Shown here piece by piece: positions 47,368 through 56,114 of a stretch of DNA of 64,000 nucleotides. The stretch comes from Tenacibaculum agarivorans (lineage in GTDB: Bacteria > Bacteroidota > Bacteroidia > Flavobacteriales > Flavobacteriaceae). Within the stretch, counting starts at the first letter, position 1. Every line of letters begins with the position of its first letter. The notes under the pieces are model-generated. The model had not been told where the DNA came from. It was given only the letters and a program-made list of their open reading frames with translations, and made no database searches. The position numbers and the translations under genes are program-made. The stretch is taken from the NCBI RefSeq assembly GCF_001936575.1, contig NZ_MSMP01000008.1, forward strand, positions 141,244 through 205,243, read 5' to 3'.

Positions 47368-49809
47368 CTAGAACTTAAATGTAACTCCTGCTAAAAAATT
47401 GATAGTAGCTTGTGGGTAAAATCCAGCCCCATCTACAGTTGTAGTAACACCAGGGTTGGACCAAGTATCATCAAAGAAGAAATAATATCCTCTATCTACG
47501 TACTCTTTATTGAAAATATTATTTACCAATCCAGTGAATACTATAGAATCGAAAATTTTGTTAGTTTTAACTTCATAGACAATATTTAAATCACTGGTAA
47601 AATAACTGTCTAATCTTTCATTATCTGAAATACGACCGCTTAAATTCCCCATAAATTGTTCTCCTACATATTTAGATAAAAATGCAATTTGAAGATTATC
47701 TGTAGGCGCATAAACCAATGAATTACCAACAATAACATCTGGAGAGAATGAAATATCAGTATTTCCTAAGTTTTGAATAACTCCATCAATAGGAACTTTA
47801 AACTCACGATTTTTATTGGTGCTTAACCCTAAGTTAGGTCGTAAAGAAACTTTTTCAGTAAGTCTAACATCAGCATCAATTTCTAAACCAAAGCGGAAGC
47901 TGCTTCCACTTGTTTCTCTTAATGGCTCACCAACATTATTAATGGCACCAGATAAAACCAACTGATTTGTATAATCCATATAAAATAAGTTAGTGTTTAT
48001 TTTAATACTATTAGTAGCTAAACGCCATCCTAATTCAAAATCATCAAGAGTTTCATGTTGTGTGTTTCCGCCTTCAAAATCGTTTCTATTAGGTTCTCTG
48101 TTAGCTCTAGCATAAGATAGGTAAAAGCTATTCGCATCATTCAATCGATAGGTTAAACCAGCTTTAGGATTAAAGAAGTTGAAATCTTTATCCACATTTA
48201 AAGGATCTCTATCTGAAGTTAACCCATTGGTTCTATAATCAACAAACCTTCCTTGTAAATCAATATAGGCATTAAATTTATCATTAATACTTATGTTCGC
48301 TTTTATAAAAGAACTTAAATCGTGTTTTTTAGCATCACTAAAATAATAACGATCTCTAATATTAGTATTAGGTGCTAAATCACTTCCCCAGATTACTTCC
48401 CCATAATGATCATTACTATAATTACTGTAAGAACCACCAGCTATTATTTCTAAACCTTTTAAAGAATAAGTAGCAGAAGCATTAACTACATAAAAATGAT
48501 TATCAAGCCATCTGCGAACAATTACATCACTACCATCTACAATAAGATTATCAAAATCTGCGGCATCTTCGCCTTCTTTAAATTGCTCAAAATATCCTTT
48601 ACCACGCGTATAATTTAAACCAATGTTTGTCGATAATTTATCACTAAATTTTTCATTCCAGTGTAACTGATAGTGATCTTGCCAATAATTATCAGTTTCA
48701 TTATCGTATAAATAGTGGTTATATCTTCTGTCAGAATTTCTAAGATTTTCTGCTTGTTCAGTGGTTAATCCATTGTTTACGATAAAATCTTCAATTCCTT
48801 GTTGATCTCCAGTTAGTCTTGCTTCAGGTGTTCCAAACCAAGCTTGATAGGTTTGTTCAGATCCACCAAAAACTACAGCTTTTACCAATGTGTTTTCATC
48901 AGTATAACTACCTTGTAAAAAATACGATTTTAAGTCAGTAAAAGCTCTATCTATGTATCCATCAGAATAGATGTTTGATAGTCTTCCAGAGAATTCAAAA
49001 TGATCATTCAATTTACCTGTAGTAAATTTTACGGTGTGTTTTCTTGTACCAAAAGAACCAAATGAGTTCGAAATTTCTCCACCAGCTTCTTCAGAAACAG
49101 CGTCAGTTAAAATATTCAAACTAGCACCAAAAGCACCAGAACCATTAGTAGATGTTCCAACTCCTCTTTGTAACTGTAAACTTTGAGTAGAAGAAGCAAA
49201 ATCTCCTAAATTTACCCAAAATGTACCCTGACTTTCTGCATCATTATACGGAATACCGTTTATGGTAACATTTATTCTAGAGGCGTCAGATCCTCTTACT
49301 CGCATGTAAGTATAACCTACACCTGCTCCAGCATCAGATGATGAAATTACAGAGGGTAAATAGTTTAGTAAAATAGGAATATCCTGACCTAAGTTACGTT
49401 TAGCAATTTCTTTTTTAGTTAAGTTAGAATGCGTAACAGGAGCATCTGATTTTACACGGATAGCTGATACTAAAACTTCATCTAGTACATCATCTTCAGA
49501 AGTTAATGTAATTACTAACTCTTTTATGTCAGACGAAATTTCCTTTTTTACGGTAGTATATCCTATATAAGAAACTTCTAAAATATGTTTTCCTTCAGGT
49601 ATTTTAATTTTGAAATTCCCTTCAGAATCAGTAATTGAACCTTTTTGAAGTTCTCGAATTACCACAGTAGCACTAGTTAAAGGTTTTTGAGTATTATCTA
49701 CTACTTTACCAGATAAAACCACACTTTGTGCTTGAATAGTCAATGTGATAGCAAAAAATAAAAGAGATACTAATATCTTCACTCTTTTATAAGTGTTTAG
49801 AAACGTCAT
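47368..49809 (-). CDS. TonB-dependent outer-membrane receptor, probably for thiamine
   Basis: An 813-residue receptor. Signal peptide residues 1-27 (ending IQAQ); a carboxypeptidase-like regulatory domain at about 30-115 (VLSGKVVDNTQKPLTSATVV); a plug at about 130-235 (MRVRGSDASRINVTINGIP); then a 22-strand barrel ending in Phe (AGVTFKF). Such receptors import scarce nutrients using TonB energy. A TPP riboswitch with its own promoter lies directly upstream, so the substrate is very likely thiamine or a thiamine phosphate or precursor. The nearby PnuC, NadR-like and thiamine-binding genes support that. Confidence 0.92.
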   Translation of the reverse strand: MTFLNTYKRVKILVSLLFFAITLTIQAQSVVLSGKVVDNTQKPLTSATVVIRELQKGSITDSEGNFKIKIPEGKHILEVSYIGYTTVKKEISSDIKELVITLTSEDDVLDEVLVSAIRVKSDAPVTHSNLTKKEIAKRNLGQDIPILLNYLPSVISSSDAGAGVGYTYMRVRGSDASRINVTINGIPYNDAESQGTFWVNLGDFASSTQSLQLQRGVGTSTNGSGAFGASLNILTDAVSEEAGGEISNSFGSFGTRKHTVKFTTGKLNDHFEFSGRLSNIYSDGYIDRAFTDLKSYFLQGSYTDENTLVKAVVFGGSEQTYQAWFGTPEARLTGDQQGIEDFIVNNGLTTEQAENLRNSDRRYNHYLYDNETDNYWQDHYQLHWNEKFSDKLSTNIGLNYTRGKGYFEQFKEGEDAADFDNLIVDGSDVIVRRWLDNHFYVVNASATYSLKGLEIIAGGSYSNYSNDHYGEVIWGSDLAPNTNIRDRYYFSDAKKHDLSSFIKANISINDKFNAYIDLQGRFVDYRTNGLTSDRDPLNVDKDFNFFNPKAGLTYRLNDANSFYLSYARANREPNRNDFEGGNTQHETLDDFELGWRLATNSIKINTNLFYMDYTNQLVLSGAINNVGEPLRETSGSSFRFGLEIDADVRLTEKVSLRPNLGLSTNKNREFKVPIDGVIQNLGNTDISFSPDVIVGNSLVYAPTDNLQIAFLSKYVGEQFMGNLSGRISDNERLDSYFTSDLNIVYEVKTNKIFDSIVFTGLVNNIFNKEYVDRGYYFFFDDTWSNPGVTTTVDGAGFYPQATINFLAGVTFKF

Positions 49810-49869
49810 TAAAACAAATGAATAAAAAGAGGTAATTATTCTTTTTTAATTTTTTGAATAATTTATTGT

Positions 49870-49944
49870 AGAGTGTTATTGTAAATGAAAAAACATAGCT
49901 TTTTAACCTACTAAGAATATCTAAAGATACTCTAGTAACACTCT
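49870..49944 (-). promoter_or_regulatory. Possible riboswitch expression platform: 9-bp inverted repeat in the leader
   Basis: TAACACTCT at 49936-49944 and AGAGTGTTA at 49870-49878 are perfect inverted repeats in the leader, between the riboswitch and the receptor start. The upstream arm directly abuts the 3' end of the TPP aptamer, so folding of this stem may be exclusive with, or coupled to, ligand-bound aptamer. No typical T-run terminator is evident, so the mode of control is open. Confidence 0.4.
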
Positions 49945-49945
49945 T

Positions 49946-50067
49946 TTCCCTAAACAGCATTACCTGTTCTAGGTTCAATGGGTATGATCTCAGCCCGAAT
50001 TTAATTATGAATTTTAAAAATCAAAAAACGTAATTTGATCATTCACAATTCAAACAAGGCACCCCTT
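49946..50067 (-). promoter_or_regulatory. TPP riboswitch (THI element)
   Basis: Read on the minus strand, the segment starts with GGGGTGCC (50065-50058), continues with an AT-rich extended P3 arm, then GGGCTGAGATCATACCC, AACCTAGAACAGGTAATGC and ends in AGGGAA. These are the conserved blocks of the thiamine pyrophosphate riboswitch, including CTGAGA and the ACAGGTAATGC-type pyrophosphate-side block. The P3 region (about 50 nt) is longer than the minimal form, as is frequent. It controls the TonB-dependent receptor gene downstream. Confidence 0.93.
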
Positions 50068-50080
50068 TATGAGAACGCAA

Positions 50081-50088
50081 CAAAGGTA
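50081..50088 (-). promoter_or_regulatory. -7 promoter element of the riboswitch-receptor transcript
   Basis: TACCTTTG on the minus strand matches TAnnTTTG and ends 13 bp before the 5' end of the riboswitch, which places the transcription start just ahead of the aptamer. A CTTG about 23 bp further upstream is a poor -33 candidate. Confidence 0.55.
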
Positions 50089-50123
50089 AGGTGGTTTTTT
50101 GAAATAATAAACAAGAATTGTAG

Positions 50124-50528
50124 TTAATCAATATTAGGTTTTCGCCGTAATTGTTTCTTTAAAGATTGATTTTGTTTATTCTTTGCTTTTTTAAGAAGAG
50201 AACTTTTTGTTGGCTTTGTAGGTCTCCTTTTTTTCGTTTTTATTACGCTTTTTTTGAGTAAATCGAAAAATAGTTCAGTTATAATTTCTTTGTTTTTATG
50301 TTGTGATCTACTTTCTTGAGAGTACAGTGTAAGTATACCATTTTTTGAAATTCGATTTCTTAGTTTTACATGTATCAACTCTTTTTCATGAACTGTTAAC
50401 CCTAAAGAATTATTGATGTCAAAAGACAATTCTATTTTAGAAGCAACTTTATTGACATGCTGGCCACCTGGACCAGAACTTTTTATTGCTTTAAATTGAA
50501 TTTCTTTTTGAAGAATAGTTTTATCCAA
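50124..50528 (-). CDS. arfB: Peptidyl-tRNA hydrolase ArfB (ribosome rescue)
   Basis: A 134-residue protein with the class I release-factor catalytic motif GGQ in SSGPGGQHVNKVASKIEL (about residues 17-34) and a lysine/arginine-rich C-terminal tail (KKRRPTKPTKSS..., RRKPNID) that in ArfB enters the mRNA channel of stalled ribosomes. It lacks the codon-recognition domain of full release factors, and its length fits ArfB. It is 4 bp downstream of the NadR-like gene and may be co-transcribed with the thiamine genes without a functional link. Confidence 0.92.
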   Translation of the reverse strand: MDKTILQKEIQFKAIKSSGPGGQHVNKVASKIELSFDINNSLGLTVHEKELIHVKLRNRISKNGILTLYSQESRSQHKNKEIITELFFDLLKKSVIKTKKRRPTKPTKSSLLKKAKNKQNQSLKKQLRRKPNID

Positions 50529-50532
50529 AAGA

Positions 50533-51186
50533 TCAGTGCATTAAAGTATTCGGATCAACATTTTGATGCAAAAAATGTAAATCTAAATCCACTAAAGAGT
50601 CTGAATACGAATATAAGTTTTTCTTTTTAGCTATTAAATCATCTATGATTTCTGTTGCCTTTTTCAACCGAGTCTCTTTATCTCCTTTGAGTAGCACATA
50701 AGGACGATTATATTTTTCTAATGTATTTTTAAAGGCAGTAAACATTTCTTCTCGCTGTTCAGGTCGATCACGTAGATCGTCTTCTTCCCAAGGTGTATCT
50801 ATATAAGTTAAAAAATACATATCATATGTATTCGCAACGGCGAATTTATCTAGTAAAGGGTCAACAAACCCCCCGTAATATTCTTCAGAATATACCTTGG
50901 TCTCTAATAAATCCGTGTCACAAATCAATAATTTATCCGCTTTTTTGCTCAGAGAGTTTTCTAGATCCATTTGTCCAATAGCTATAGGAATCAAGTCACT
51001 TTCTTCACATGTTTTACGTTCGTTATTCCATTTGTCTTGTAAATATTCTCTTGCATATTCAGGAGCCCAAACTGTATTATAATGTCTAGCAAGTTGACGA
51101 GATAATGTTGTTTTACCAGTACTTTCTGGTCCAAATAAAACTACTTTTACTAAGTTAATATCGGATTGTCTAAGTTTTTCTTCCAT
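50533..51186 (-). CDS. NadR-like AAA kinase, probably for thiamine salvage
   Basis: A 217-residue P-loop protein with Walker A GPESTGKTT (about residues 19-27), WAPEYAREYL, and CDTDLLETKVYSEEYYG, as in the ribosylnicotinamide-kinase domain of NadR. The adenylyltransferase domain is absent. In Bacteroidetes such kinases pair with PnuC-type carriers and may trap the imported vitamin by phosphorylation. Its start overlaps the transporter end by 37 bp. The thiamine setting makes a thiamine kinase role plausible, while nicotinamide riboside is the alternative. Confidence 0.82.
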   Translation of the reverse strand: MEEKLRQSDINLVKVVLFGPESTGKTTLSRQLARHYNTVWAPEYAREYLQDKWNNERKTCEESDLIPIAIGQMDLENSLSKKADKLLICDTDLLETKVYSEEYYGGFVDPLLDKFAVANTYDMYFLTYIDTPWEEDDLRDRPEQREEMFTAFKNTLEKYNRPYVLLKGDKETRLKKATEIIDDLIAKKKNLYSYSDSLVDLDLHFLHQNVDPNTLMH

Positions 51187-51779
51187 GCTAAATATCCTGC
51201 TATTGCTATAAAGGTAAATATTAAATATTGAAAGCTTGTAAATACAAATCCCTTATAAAAATATAAAGGTACAGAAATAATGTCTCCAATAATCCAGTAT
51301 ATCCAATTCTCTATTTTTCGTCTGGCCATTAGCCACATTCCTACAAAAAATACAGCTGTTGTTACAGTATCTATATAGGCTGTCCAATGGGTCCATTTGT
51401 CGAAAGTTATATAAATAACATACACAAAAATCAATGTAGCAATGAAAATAGCAATACTAATTTTCTTTTCTTTTAAAGTAGTTCTTGAAATAGGGTGAGT
51501 TACCTGTCCGTCTTTAGTTTGTGTCCAAATGTACCACCCATATACACTCATGATAAAATAATACCCATTAATCATCATGTCTCCTAAAAGTCCCCATTTC
51601 AATAATAAATACACAAAAATGGCAGTGCTAATCATTCCAGTAGGAAACACCCAAATTTTATTCTGTTTAGAGTACCAAACAGAAAGAAAACCGAAAATAA
51701 CAGCTATAATTTCTAAGGAAACATCTATAGTACTTGAATTAGCGTATTGCCCAAAAAGAAAATCAAAAATTTGGTTCAT
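51150..51779 (-). CDS. pnuC: PnuC-family vitamin transporter (PnuT type, probably thiamine)
   Basis: A 209-residue membrane protein with about seven helices of the PnuC fold (IAVIFGFLSVWYSKQNKIWVF, GDMMINGYYFIMSVYGWY, WIYWIIGDIISVPLYFYKG, quoted in short blocks). PnuC proteins facilitate diffusion of nicotinamide riboside, whereas PnuT members carry thiamine. Flanking by a thiamine-binding-family gene and a TPP-controlled receptor favours PnuT. The ATG at 51779 (MNQIFDFLFGQYA) is preferred, because it fits the family N-terminus; 51803 would extend it by eight residues and deepen the overlap with the upstream gene. Confidence 0.87.
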   Translation of the reverse strand: MNQIFDFLFGQYANSSTIDVSLEIIAVIFGFLSVWYSKQNKIWVFPTGMISTAIFVYLLLKWGLLGDMMINGYYFIMSVYGWYIWTQTKDGQVTHPISRTTLKEKKISIAIFIATLIFVYVIYITFDKWTHWTAYIDTVTTAVFFVGMWLMARRKIENWIYWIIGDIISVPLYFYKGFVFTSFQYLIFTFIAIAGYLAWKKNLDNPILT

Positions 51780-52023
51780 AGTCGCTTCTGTCAGATTTAA
51801 CAATTTTCATATGTAATAAACCATTATCGATAGCTTCAAAAGCTTCTTTAACTTCTGTAGTTAATAGTTCCATCACTTTATCATATTCCCCATAGATTTG
51901 AGTACTTAAAGGATTTTCGAGTACGGTCAATCCAGAAGCTCTCAACTTTTTTATAAAGTCGATGATTGGCGTTTCAAAATTATCTTGAAGTGGAGTAAGA
52001 GTTAACTCTACTGAAATTTTCAT
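51763..52023 (-). CDS. Thiamine-binding family protein (MTH1187/YkoF-like, DUF77)
   Basis: An 86-residue protein starting MKISVELTLTPLQDNFETPI, with IYGEYDKVMELL further on, as in the small MTH1187/YkoF-like family (Pfam thiamine-binding protein). Members form ferredoxin-like oligomers, and YkoF binds thiamine. It is first in the run DUF77-pnuC-NadR-like-arfB, with 17 bp overlap into pnuC. A chaperone or buffer role for thiamine is inferred. Confidence 0.85.
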   Translation of the reverse strand: MKISVELTLTPLQDNFETPIIDFIKKLRASGLTVLENPLSTQIYGEYDKVMELLTTEVKEAFEAIDNGLLHMKIVKSDRSDYEPNF

Positions 52024-52040
52024 TTGAATAGTATTTTCGA

Positions 52041-52048
52041 CAAAAATA
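52041..52048 (-). promoter_or_regulatory. Probable -7 element of the thiamine-uptake gene run
   Basis: TATTTTTG on the minus strand matches TAnnTTTG and lies 18 bp before the ATG at 52023. It sits between near-palindromic arms TTTGAATAGT (52023-52032) and ACTATTATTCAAA (52052-52064), which could be an operator or a leader hairpin. Confidence 0.4.
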
Positions 52049-52299
52049 AAGACTATTATTCAAATAGGATTTTTAGATAACACCATATAGTGGTTTTTGA
52101 TGCGAACTTATGATAAGACATTTGTTTTTGAAATCGGAGGTTAAGTAATATTATTAAAATAAAGTAATATTTAGTAAGTTTTTGATGTGAAATAACACAG
52201 TTTAGCTCACTCCGATTTCGACAAGTTCAATCTCCCTACATTAATGTGAATTTCTATTTTAAAATATGTTTTTTAATCTTTTAGTAAATCAGTTAATTA

Positions 52300-52413
52300 C
52301 GTCTTTACGATAAACGAAACTAAGTGAAGTGAAGAAGTAATCTGTTAATTTAATAAAGAAACCCCCTTTTTAAGATAAAGATTGCTTCATCAGTTATACT
52401 TCTTCGCAATGAC
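52300..52413. repeat. Degenerate inverted dispersed repeat (GTCATTGCGA...GAAGCAATCT type)
   Basis: The left arm (52300-52343) starts CGTCTTTACGATAAACGAA and ends GAAGTAATCT. The right arm (52379-52413) is its decayed inverse, AGATTGCTTCAT...TTCTTCGCAATGAC. Both match the widespread intergenic repeat GTCATTGCGA...GAAGCAATCT in opposite orientation around a short spacer. It looks like an old, mutated palindromic repeat unit between convergently neighbouring transcripts. Confidence 0.65.
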
Positions 52414-52511
52414 ACACGTATATATAAGGAAGAAGGAAAGGTAAAATCACATTAAATCCACATTACGTTAATAATCAATACTTTAAGCGTCTTTATTTTT
52501 AGCTTTTTAAA

Positions 52512-53138
52512 CTAAAGTGCATAGACACATGTAAAGTCTTCAATTTCTTCAAAATGCACATCATAATTAGAAGTAATACCTTCATATAAAATTTTAGCGG
52601 TAGTAGTACTATTATCAAAAGAAAAATCCTCAACGTACATGTGTTGTAAGAATAATAATTTCTTTTTTCCATAGATTTTGTACAAACTTTCTTTAGCTCC
52701 CCAAACTATAGTTAATTTACTCACTAAAGCATCGTGATTTGCAATAGACTTATATGCTTCAATAGGAGTGAACTTGTGTGCGATTTTTACAATTTTATCG
52801 CGCCTTTTTTCAATATCAATCCCTACTTTTTTATCTTTAGAAACAATTAAACCTGAAAAATTAAAAGAATGTGTAATAGAAATATGTGTTCCATCTTTCA
52901 AGTGAGGTTTACCAAACTCATCATAGAATAAATCATGATCAGTGTAACCAACTTCTTGTAATAAATGTCGTACACTTAAGAAACCTCTTTGATGCAATTC
53001 AGATTTCATAGCATTAACTCGCTTAGTACTTTGTGAGGTAAGCTCAATTCCTTTAGATAAGGTATCAAAAGACTCTTCAATCTTCCAAATCAAAACTTTA
53101 GAATCATTCGTAATATGGATTGTTTTGTATAGAGGCAT
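52512..53138 (-). CDS. 4'-phosphopantetheinyl transferase superfamily protein
   Basis: A 208-residue Sfp-type enzyme that transfers phosphopantetheine from CoA to carrier proteins. The signatures are VGIDIEKRRDK near residue 98 (magnesium-binding Asp) and WGAKESLYKIYGKK near 145. It stands alone, without a carrier protein or synthase nearby, so it may serve fatty acid synthesis or a distant polyketide or pigment cluster. It is divergent from ahcY. Confidence 0.87.
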   Translation of the reverse strand: MPLYKTIHITNDSKVLIWKIEESFDTLSKGIELTSQSTKRVNAMKSELHQRGFLSVRHLLQEVGYTDHDLFYDEFGKPHLKDGTHISITHSFNFSGLIVSKDKKVGIDIEKRRDKIVKIAHKFTPIEAYKSIANHDALVSKLTIVWGAKESLYKIYGKKKLLFLQHMYVEDFSFDNSTTTAKILYEGITSNYDVHFEEIEDFTCVYAL

Positions 53139-53276
53139 GATTTAAATTCGTTTCAATGGTAATTAATTTAATAAAAAATTAAAGTATAATGCTAATCTAT
53201 AGTTAAAACTCAAGCATAACTGAAAGAAAATGATTGAGTAATCGTAACTATGAATCGGTATTAGAAAGTTATTTCG

Positions 53277-53284
53277 TAATTTTG
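53277..53284 (+). promoter_or_regulatory. Probable -7 promoter element of ahcY
   Basis: TAATTTTG matches TAnnTTTG and lies 35 bp before the ATG at 53320; no clear -33 TTTG was found. Confidence 0.4.
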
Positions 53285-53319
53285 CGACTCAAATTCATGA
53301 TAAATAAAGATACAAAAAT

Positions 53320-54636
53320 ATGAGCACAAAAACCGCTGCGTATGTTCCTTACAAAGTTAAAGATATTTCTTTAGCTGACTGGGGAAGAAAAGAAATTGAA
53401 TTGGCTGAAGCAGAAATGCCAGGTTTAATGAGTCTACGTGAGGAATATAAAGATGAGCAACCGTTAAAAGGAGCAAGAATTGCTGGATGTTTACACATGA
53501 CTATCCAAACTGCGGTTTTAATTGAAACATTACAAGCTTTAGGAGCAGAAGTAACTTGGAGTTCTTGTAATATTTTCTCTACTCAAGATCAAGCTGCTGC
53601 GGCTATTGCTGCTGCTGGTACTCCTGTATATGCTTGGAAAGGAATGAATGAAGAGGAGTTTGATTGGTGTATTGAGCAAACATTATTCTTTGGTGAGGAG
53701 AAAAAGCCATTAAACATGATCTTAGATGATGGTGGTGATTTAACAAATATGGTATTAGATAAATACCCTGAGTTAGCTGAAGGAATCAATGGATTATCTG
53801 AAGAAACTACCACAGGAGTTCACCGTTTATACGAGCGTGTTAAAAACGGAACATTACCAATGCCAGCTATTAACGTAAATGATTCTGTAACTAAATCTAA
53901 GTTTGATAATAAGTACGGATGTAAAGAATCTGCAGTTGATGCAATTCGTAGAGCTACAGATGTAATGTTAGCAGGAAAAAGAGTTGTGGTTTGTGGATAT
54001 GGAGATGTTGGTAAAGGTACAGCTGCTTCTTTCCGTGGTGCGGGTTCTATTGTAACTGTTACTGAAATTGATCCAATTTGTGCTTTACAAGCTGCAATGG
54101 ACGGTTTTGAAGTGAAGAAGTTAGAGACTGTTGTTGGTAATGCAGATATCGTTATTACAACTACAGGTAATAAAGATATTGTTCGTGGAGAACACTTTGA
54201 AGCATTAAAAGATAAAGCAATTGTGTGTAACATTGGTCACTTCGATAATGAAATTGATATGGCTTGGTTAAATGAAAAGTATGGAGACTCTAAGGTTGAA
54301 ATCAAACCTCAAGTAGATAAGTACAATGTTAATGGAAATGACGTGATTATTTTAGCTGAAGGACGTTTAGTAAACTTAGGTTGTGCAACGGGACATCCTA
54401 GTTTTGTAATGTCTAATTCATTTACAAATCAAACGTTAGCACAAATCGAATTATGGAATAACGTTGAAGCTTACAAGAATGATGTTTATATGTTACCAAA
54501 ACATTTAGATGAAAAAGTAGCAAAATTACATTTAGCTAAAATTGGAGTAGAGCTAACAGAATTACGTCAAGATCAAGCAGAATATATTGGTGTAACTGTT
54601 GAAGGACCATTTAAACCAGAACATTACAGATACTAG
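53320..54636 (+). CDS. ahcY: Adenosylhomocysteinase (S-adenosylhomocysteine hydrolase)
   Basis: A 438-residue NAD-dependent enzyme that splits S-adenosylhomocysteine into adenosine and homocysteine, keeping methyltransferases uninhibited. Visible motifs are [38 protein letters not shown], the NAD loop [10 protein letters not shown], and the C-terminal PFKPEHYRY. It is a single-gene unit with its own promoter and a strong terminator. Confidence 0.97.
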   Translation: MSTKTAAYVPYKVKDISLADWGRKEIELAEAEMPGLMSLREEYKDEQPLKGARIAGCLHMTIQTAVLIETLQALGAEVTWSSCNIFSTQDQAAAAIAAAGTPVYAWKGMNEEEFDWCIEQTLFFGEEKKPLNMILDDGGDLTNMVLDKYPELAEGINGLSEETTTGVHRLYERVKNGTLPMPAINVNDSVTKSKFDNKYGCKESAVDAIRRATDVMLAGKRVVVCGYGDVGKGTAASFRGAGSIVTVTEIDPICALQAAMDGFEVKKLETVVGNADIVITTTGNKDIVRGEHFEALKDKAIVCNIGHFDNEIDMAWLNEKYGDSKVEIKPQVDKYNVNGNDVIILAEGRLVNLGCATGHPSFVMSNSFTNQTLAQIELWNNVEAYKNDVYMLPKHLDEKVAKLHLAKIGVELTELRQDQAEYIGVTVEGPFKPEHYRY

Positions 54637-54660
54637 TAATAGTCAGTTCGTTATATAATC

Positions 54661-54689
54661 AAAAAACTCGCTTTTTAAGCGAGTTTTTT
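54661..54689 (+). terminator. Terminator of ahcY
   Basis: Perfect 13-base arms AAAAAACTCGCTT (54661-54673) and AAGCGAGTTTTTT (54677-54689) with a 3-base loop and T-run. Confidence 0.92.
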
Positions 54690-54702
54690 TAGTTTAATTT
54701 TA

Positions 54703-54710
54703 TACTTTTG
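54703..54710 (+). promoter_or_regulatory. Possible -7 element for the first fibre-like gene
   Basis: TACTTTTG matches TAnnTTTG and sits just after the ahcY terminator, about 80 bp before the start at 54792. No good -33 element is seen. Confidence 0.35.
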
Positions 54711-54759
54711 GCGAAAATATGCTATTTGAAAAAAGGAATACTTCACTTAGCATTGTATG

Positions 54760-54803
54760 CAATATTTTACGAATCAATTTAACTTAATAATATGAAAAAG
54801 ACA
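54760..54803 (+). repeat. Duplicated leader, copy 1
   Basis: The start region of the first fibre-like gene (CAATATTTTACGAATCAATT, then to the ATGAAAAAGACA start codons) is nearly identical to 56072-56114 before the second paralogue. Sequence conservation continues into untranslated DNA, showing a recent tandem duplication or a shared control element. Confidence 0.75.
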
Positions 54804-55970
54804 GTTTTGATTGTTGTACTTTTTATAACAGTGTACTATGGAAATTCACAAATTACAGAGACCACTGATGGTAAGGTAGGTATAGGTATTACAACTCCTA
54901 AAGGAAAGTTACATGTAAATGGTAGTATTTATGGAGGAATGGGAGAAGGTTTTAAACTTTTCGGAGATGTAAATTATTTTGGACAATATCTAGATGGTAT
55001 TATTTTTCAAATGGAAGATGCAAACGGTACAGGAGGTAACACAGATGGCGGTTTTGTGTTTAGGGGGTATACTCCTAAAGATGAAAAATTTAAAGAATGG
55101 ATGACCATTAAAACTGGGGGGAAAGTTGGCATTGGAACGTTAACTCCAAGTGAAAATTTATCTGTTTTTGGTAATGCAGCTCGATTTTCAGTTACGGGTG
55201 TTTCTGGGAATAGTGCAATTTTAATGGGTAATCAAAACTCTGGAGGTGTCAATAACCCATCAGTAATTTGGGCTGCTAATGGGAACTTATTTTTTGGAGG
55301 AGGAAACAGTTGGAACAGAGGAGGAACCCTTTCAACTGCTATGTCGGTAGCTGATAATGGTAACGTTGGTATTGGAACCGGAACTGCGACTCCTTCCAGA
55401 CTACTAGAAATTAAACAAAAAAATGACCCAAATTCAGATAGTGCTTTAATGATATCAGAGCCTAATAATAGCCAAAAAATATACTTACATCTAGCTAATA
55501 ATTCTACTGGAGAATATGGTTTTTTCAGTTTAGGTGCAGATACTAATCTAAGAGGTAATGGACAATTATCAACATTTAAAGGAAGTGTAGGCATAGGAAC
55601 CAAAAACACTAAAGGCTTCAAACTAGGCGTAAATGGAAAAATAGCCGCTACTGAAGTAAAAGTAGCAACCTATGCTAATTGGGCAGATTTCGTTTTTAAA
55701 AATGATTATGACTTACCTAGCTTAAAAGAAGTAGAAAATCATATAAAAGAAAACGGACATTTAGCGAATATTCCATCTGCAGAAGAGGTGAAAAAAAACG
55801 GGTTCTTCCTAGGAGAAATGGATGCTAAATTATTACAGAAAATCGAAGAATTAACCCTATATACAATTCAACAAGAGAAAGAATTAAGAAAAGCGTCAAC
55901 CAACAATGATAAATTACTATCTATTATTGAGAAATTAGAAAAGAGAATAGAAAAACTAGAAAATAAATAA
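54792..55970 (+). CDS. Secreted fibre-like protein with NVGIGT repeats, paralogue 1
   Basis: A 392-residue exported protein (signal peptide residues 1-19, ending GNSQ). It contains repeated VGIGT turns (KVGIGITTP, KVGIGTLTP, NVGIGTGTATP, SVGIGTKNT), as in phage-tail-fibre-like Bacteroidetes proteins. A conserved C-terminal module (about 280-365; ANWADFVFK, HIKENGHLANIPSAEEV, LLQKIEELTLYTIQQEKE) is followed by a coiled coil to the end. This resembles the region before the peptidase S74-type chaperone domains, but the catalytic chaperone part is not visible. Function unknown; a surface fibre is inferred. Its paralogue follows 132 bp later. Confidence 0.78.
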   Translation: MKKTVLIVVLFITVYYGNSQITETTDGKVGIGITTPKGKLHVNGSIYGGMGEGFKLFGDVNYFGQYLDGIIFQMEDANGTGGNTDGGFVFRGYTPKDEKFKEWMTIKTGGKVGIGTLTPSENLSVFGNAARFSVTGVSGNSAILMGNQNSGGVNNPSVIWAANGNLFFGGGNSWNRGGTLSTAMSVADNGNVGIGTGTATPSRLLEIKQKNDPNSDSALMISEPNNSQKIYLHLANNSTGEYGFFSLGADTNLRGNGQLSTFKGSVGIGTKNTKGFKLGVNGKIAATEVKVATYANWADFVFKNDYDLPSLKEVENHIKENGHLANIPSAEEVKKNGFFLGEMDAKLLQKIEELTLYTIQQEKELRKASTNNDKLLSIIEKLEKRIEKLENK

Positions 55971-56071
55971 TCTAGATATAGAATAATTATATGAGAGGTC
56001 TAAAAGTTTTATAATGTCATTTAAGAAAAACTTAAATTTTATAGAAATAACACCTCATCTAACATTAAATA

Positions 56072-56114
56072 CAATACTTTACGAATCAATTTAATTCATA
56101 ATATGAAAAAGACA
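56072..56114 (+). repeat. Duplicated leader, copy 2
   Basis: CAATACTTTACGAATCAATT followed by the ATGAAAAAGACA start repeats the segment 54760-54803 with few changes, in front of the second paralogue. Confidence 0.75.

Larger units (their letters stand above)
52024..52511. other. 488-bp gene-free region
   Basis: No ORF or RNA gene was recognised. Besides the promoter near 52041 and the degenerate inverted repeat at 52300-52413, the AT-rich remainder shows only a segment (about 52206-52240, CTCACTCCGATTTCGACAAG) resembling other short dispersed repeats. Confidence 0.6.

Noticed and set aside
49787..49978. 63-residue minus-strand frame ahead of the TonB receptor, considered as a leader peptide
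   Set aside because: Its start lies inside the TPP aptamer and it overlaps the receptor start; the sequence is explained by the riboswitch and leader.
53820..54233. 137-residue minus-strand frame in ahcY
   Set aside because: Antisense of a highly conserved gene with strong codon pattern on the plus strand; no domain.
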